Source: Hermodice carunculata (taxonomy: Eukaryota; Annelida; Polychaeta; Eunicida; Amphinomidae). Taken from it: a stretch of DNA of 64,000 bases. The stretch lies in assembly GCA_964020975.1 (NCBI GenBank), contig OZ026625.1, forward strand, positions 6,787,413 through 6,851,412. Reading direction: 5' to 3'. The notes below the pieces were generated by a model that was given only the letters and a program-made list of their open reading frames with translations, made no database searches and was not told the origin of the DNA. Made by a program: the position numbers and the translations under genes. Below, piece by piece: positions 60,299-64,000 of this stretch (the stretch's first letter is position 1; the number at the start of each line of letters is the position of its first letter).

Positions 60299-61491
60299 TT
60301 TAGGACCACATCTCGAGTTTCAGTAATTTACAGGAACAAGATGTCTTTGTGAAAGGTGTAACTGGTAATATCAGATTCGGCACCCTTCAAATGTAATCAT
60401 GAACTTGTACAAATTGCTTGTCGAATTATACAATTTGTAATCGTTTGCGTACAAGATGGGCCCTTTTCATCCTGAGTGGTATCAAACTCAGTTTTTCTTG
60501 CAACCAATGTTTCAATCTCTATCATCGAATATACAACTTAACGTGATTTATTATGTTCCTGAAATGCAATAAGTTCCATACCATTGCAGCTTTGCCTGTT
60601 GCTGGCACTTAACGGTCATTGGAATGTCGAATGGCTGTATCATTTGAATTCATTCGATTTCCATCTCCTCTTGAAAGTTTAATTTGCAACATTTGTTTAT
60701 AACTCGAAACTTCGATGTTTTTCTAGTCATTTCGAATTTTCAATCTAACAAATTCCAGTTTTAAAAAACTGGTGGTCCGTCTAGGCATCCGTAAGACCGT
60801 GTTAGTTTTACTCCGCTGGGTGGAGGAACAAGGAACAATTATTCTGCTTTGCAGGCAACAATCCACCGATTTTTAACGGTAACTACCTCCCTTTTCCTGT
60901 TTGTTTGTGGTATAATAGCTAGCATAGTTGTATACCACGGTTGCTGCTGTGGGAAGTATATGTCCTTTTATATGTTATCATATCACTACTGGACAGATTT
61001 GGCGGCATATGGACACCTTCGGCGGAAAACTGCGGTCACTGGCGGCGATGCCGCCGTTGTCCGCCAAGAACGGCGGGCACTGGCGGCCGCGCCGCCACTG
61101 CACGCCGGGGAGTGGCGGTCACTGGGGGCGCCGCCGCCATTGTCCGCCGCATATGGCGGCGACGCCGCCACTGACCGCCAAGCACTTTCTCTTTTTGCCC
61201 AGGCTTGGCACACATGTTAACTGCCCTTATGACTGGATCAATCTGTACATATACACGTGCAGAATCTTCATCTAATTAATGTTCAAAATGTAAAATAAAA
61301 TAGTATCATCCTTTCATTTTAACTTTTCATAGACCTATCACATATGTTTCAGGAATGTGCATATTAAGTGCGTGTATGTCCCTATTACTTTTAAAGGGAT
61401 GCTCCTTGGGTTACATCCAGTAAGATCACAGGAGAAACTCAGCAAAGAGTAGCTAGTAGGCCAGGAGAACTGTCAAGTGGTACTGGTAATC

Positions 61492-61496
<5 letters not shown>

Positions 61497-61548
<52 letters not shown>
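61497..61548. repeat. (AT)n microsatellite
   Basis: Directly left of miniature element copy C inside the CACTA-type element. Confidence 0.95.
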
Positions 61549-61552
<4 letters not shown>

Positions 61553-61722
61553 GGTCCCTGTCTTGTAAGACCACCCCTAAGGATGGCCAAATTGTAGTCT
61601 CTCAAGACCGGTCTCTCATAGGAGATATAAATAACATGAAATGAACCAAGCACAGTATCTTGACAAGTGGTCTTTCAAGGCAGGTGGTCTCTCATTGGAG
61701 TGGTCTCTCAAGACAGGGACCA

Positions 61723-61725
<3 letters not shown>
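61549..61725. mobile_element. TA-flanked miniature inverted-repeat element, copy C
   Basis: 177 bp. It begins CAGAGGTCCCTGTCTTGTAA and its far end in reverse complement begins CAGTGGTCCCTGTCTTGAGA. It sits between two (AT)n tracts, so its TA target came from the microsatellite. It is nested in the CACTA-type element. Confidence 0.85.

Positions 61726-61797
<72 letters not shown>
61726..61797. repeat. (AT)n microsatellite
   Basis: Directly right of miniature element copy C. Tyr-Ile-rich frames across it are artefacts. Confidence 0.95.
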
Positions 61798-61800
<3 letters not shown>

Positions 61801-63304
61801 TCTATCCATGTGGCAAGTTGTAGGTTGCACTCTTATGCATGATGTACATGTCGGCACAAATGTGGAGGGATGGACATGTGCAATATGGTGCCTGTTCCAT
61901 TTGCACTGCCAGCTAAATGACGTCTATACTAATGCTGTAAAAATGCAGGGGGGGGGGGTCCTTTAGGCCGGGAAAGGTTTTTATTTTGTTTTTTCTTTTC
62001 AGGCTACACAGAAAATGGCCATAGCTGCAACATGAAATTACTCAAAGTGCATGAGGACAAATACATACTAAAAAGAAAAAATTATAGTACAAATTTGTGG
62101 CTGTCTACCAGATAGAGCAAAAGGTCAGACAAGTCCAATTTGGGTAAAATGAGTTAAAAGGTCGGTGTACATGATCAGTTTTCTACTGGGTAGAAAACAC
62201 CTAGGCCAGGGTGCAGTTACAAGTGAATTCACTGAATCATTGCAAGTCCTGAGTACATTGTTGAATAGACTTCTGAGTTCACATCATTGCTGACTACTGG
62301 TTGGGACAGAACCATACAGCACCCAAACTGTGGGCAGTTGTTGGGTCGGACATCTACTGCATAAGTGCCTGCCTGTATGTGAACTTGACAGTAAATATTT
62401 GGGGTTTGATGTGGAAAGACAATCAGATTTTTTTATACGCTTAGTATTGAAAAATGTCCCATGATGATAAGTGATGTCCAGGTTTCATTTTTCTAATTTT
62501 ATAAGGCTGTCATTTGAGATATTGATGTTTCCCAACTGGGTCATGAACATAGACAGATTGCTTTTACCTGCTCTTAAGCTTCCATACAAAAACAATGGAA
62601 TAAATACTGCCCTTTACCACATCTTGGTCTGCCAGATCTTATTCTCAGTTTCTAACATATATATGATACGGCGGTCAATGCCAAGCCTGGGCAAAAAGAG
62701 AAAGTGCTTGGTGGTCAGTGGCGGCATAGCCGCCACTCGCCGCCATATGCGGCGGACAATGGCGGCGGCGCCGCCAGTGACCGCCGCATTGGCGTGCAGT
62801 GGCTGCGCCGCCGCCAGTGACCGCCGTTCTTGGCGGACAATGGCGGCATCGCCGCCTGTGACCGCCGTTTTTGGCGGACAACGGCGGCATCGCCGCCAGT
62901 GACCGCAGTTTTCCGCCGAAGGTGTTCATATGCCGCAAAATCTGTCCAGTAGTGTATACTTCCTTGTCATTTCATGCAAAACAATTTGTTGAAATTCGGT
63001 GAAATTCAAGCCACATGTCACCTGGGGGAGAATTAAGGGAAGAACCTAAAATTCTTCGGAAAGTTTGTTTTATATAGCCTGGGAATGGTAACGAAAAGGA
63101 AAACAGTGCAGACTAACCTCATCGTAACTCCATGTTCAGCCATTCATGTCTGCGTGTAACCACCTTGCCCGATATACAGCAGGATGTTCATTATTTATCT
63201 TACGGTGAAGGTAAGTACACTAATATGACATTCAATCAATATTTTATGTTTCGTGTTCATGTCATGTATCAGCTTGCAATCTATCAAAAATGTAAAAAGA
63301 AAAA

Positions 63305-64000
63305 AAGTCGTCCACACCAGAAAAAATTTCCTTACGACTAGATAAAATGTCGTCCGAACCAGAGAAAAGTCATTATGACCAGATTAAAAAGTCATCCGAA
63401 CCACATAAAATGTCGTTATGACCACACAAAATGTCGTTTTGACCATATAAAAAGTCGTCCAACCCAGATAAAATGTCGTTCTGGCCACATAATTGGTCGT
63501 CCTAACCAGATAAAATGTTGTTATGACAAGATTAGATATTATGACCAGATAGAAAGTCGTCCAAACCAGATAAAATGTCCTTATTACCACACAAAATGTT
63601 ATGACCAAATAAAATGTCATTCTGACCACACAAAATATCTCTATGACCATATTAAATGTCGTTATGACCAGGTAAAATATCGTGCAAACCAGATGAAATG
63701 TCGTGAAGACCAGACAAAAAGTCGTCTGAACCACATAAAATGTCGCTATTACAACATAAAATGCCGTTCTGACCACATAAAATGTCCTTCTTACCAGATC
63801 AAAATTTCGCTATAACCACATAAAAAGTCGTTATGACCAGATAAAATGTCGCTATGTCCACATACGTTGTCGTTATGACCAGATAAAATGTCTTTATGTT
63901 CACATAATATGTCGTTACGACCAGATAAAATGTCTTAATGGCCACATATAATGTCGTCCAAACCACATAATATGTCGTTATGACTACATAAACAGTGGTC
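63305..64000. repeat. 21-bp minisatellite at the right arm end (runs off the window)
   Basis: About 33 units of the type GACCAGATAAAATGTCGTTAT with CCACATAAAATG variants. Because 21 is a multiple of three it yields long spurious frames on both strands (heptads such as HIKCRYD). The array continues past the window end. Confidence 0.95.

Larger units (their letters stand above)
60984..62954. mobile_element. CACTA/EnSpm-type non-autonomous DNA transposon, 1,971 bp
   Basis: The left end starts CACTACTGGACAGATTT and the right end in reverse complement is the same 17 bases. Inverted homology extends into GC-rich subterminal blocks at 61012-61190 and 62710-62930, full of GCCGCC and GGCGGC. TAT flanks both ends (60981-60983; 62955-62957). 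The left arm of the host element shows the unfilled site ATCATATACTTCC with a single TAT. CACTA termini, a 3-bp duplication and subterminal repeats are the marks of the superfamily. It encodes no transposase, so it depends on one elsewhere. The interior includes (AT)n tracts and a miniature element. Confidence 0.85.
52585..64000. mobile_element. Large inverted-arm element with integrase remnant (right end outside window)
   Basis: Left arm 52585-55046 and right arm 59283-64000 are inverted copies, collinear apart from later insertions. A stretch of about 130 bp (54121-54250 against 60600-60720) looks identical. Both outer ends are a 21-bp minisatellite and both inner ends carry the palindrome AAGTGATCACTT. 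The core 55047-59282 has an rve-type integrase gene remnant (+) and a LINE (-). Long arms plus an integrase-core protein suggest a large DNA transposon. I cannot assign a superfamily. The element is broken and, going by arm identity, not very old. I see no capsid, polymerase B or envelope-like gene in the core. Confidence 0.8.

Noticed and set aside
61453-61966. Tyr-Ile-rich membrane-like frames
   Set aside because: They are translations of (AT)n microsatellites, as are those near 20750 and 21550.
62471-62938. Ala/Arg/His-rich frames near the CACTA ends (also 60849-61275)
   Set aside because: They are translations of the GC-rich subterminal repeats and occur in several frames at once.
63375-63815. 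Open frames of 130-146 codons on both strands
   Set aside because: They are the 21-bp minisatellite read in frame; heptad translations such as HIKCRYD have no protein character.

Overview
The window looks like nuclear DNA of a marine invertebrate animal. Genes have many short exons with GT/AG introns, the base composition is AT-rich, ACATGTACATGTAT-type words are frequent, and there are many lineage-mixed repeats: BEL/Pao, LINE, CACTA-type and TA-flanked miniature elements. A mollusc, perhaps a bivalve, is my best guess. The sequence alone does not prove it. I saw no bacterial operon, rRNA, tRNA or CRISPR array.

Layout. 1-2230 is a field of degenerate repeats built on a TTCACAACCATT word in both orientations. 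2.8-21 kb carries host genes on the minus strand: a NUP42/NUPL2-like FG nucleoporin (20734 down to about 13731), then an unrecognised gene whose exons from 12966 down to 3512 join in consistent codon phase and carry a heptad acidic repeat (AESQSET-like) written as a 21-bp coding minisatellite, then a PHD-finger terminal exon (3045-2845). A degenerate duplicate of one NUP42-like exon lies 800 bp upstream. 21.9-30 kb holds miniature elements, a 3 x 124 bp tandem array and a probable unrecognised plus-strand gene ending at 27741. 30.6-39.5 kb is repeat-rich, with a broken minus-strand BEL/Pao element at 34.3-39.0 kb. 40.8-43.9 kb has a GC-rich patch, a second interrupted PHD-finger exon (+) and decayed coding-like sequence. 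44-52 kb is mostly empty of recognisable genes.

The most interesting region is 52.6-64 kb. It is a large element with inverted arms of more than 2 kb each. Each arm ends in a 21-bp minisatellite. Between the arms lie the remains of an rve-type integrase/transposase gene (+), apparently interrupted by a LINE (-). The right arm was later hit by a LINE 3' fragment and by a 1,971-bp CACTA-type element with CACTA termini and a 3-bp TAT duplication. That element itself contains (AT)n tracts and a TA-flanked miniature element. The left arm gives an empty-site reference for both insertions, so the order of events can be read. The right end runs off the window.

The host genes show no operon-like relation. 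The two minus-strand genes are neighbours in tandem. All coordinates of exons come from reading splice consensus and codon phase by eye; no homology search could be run.
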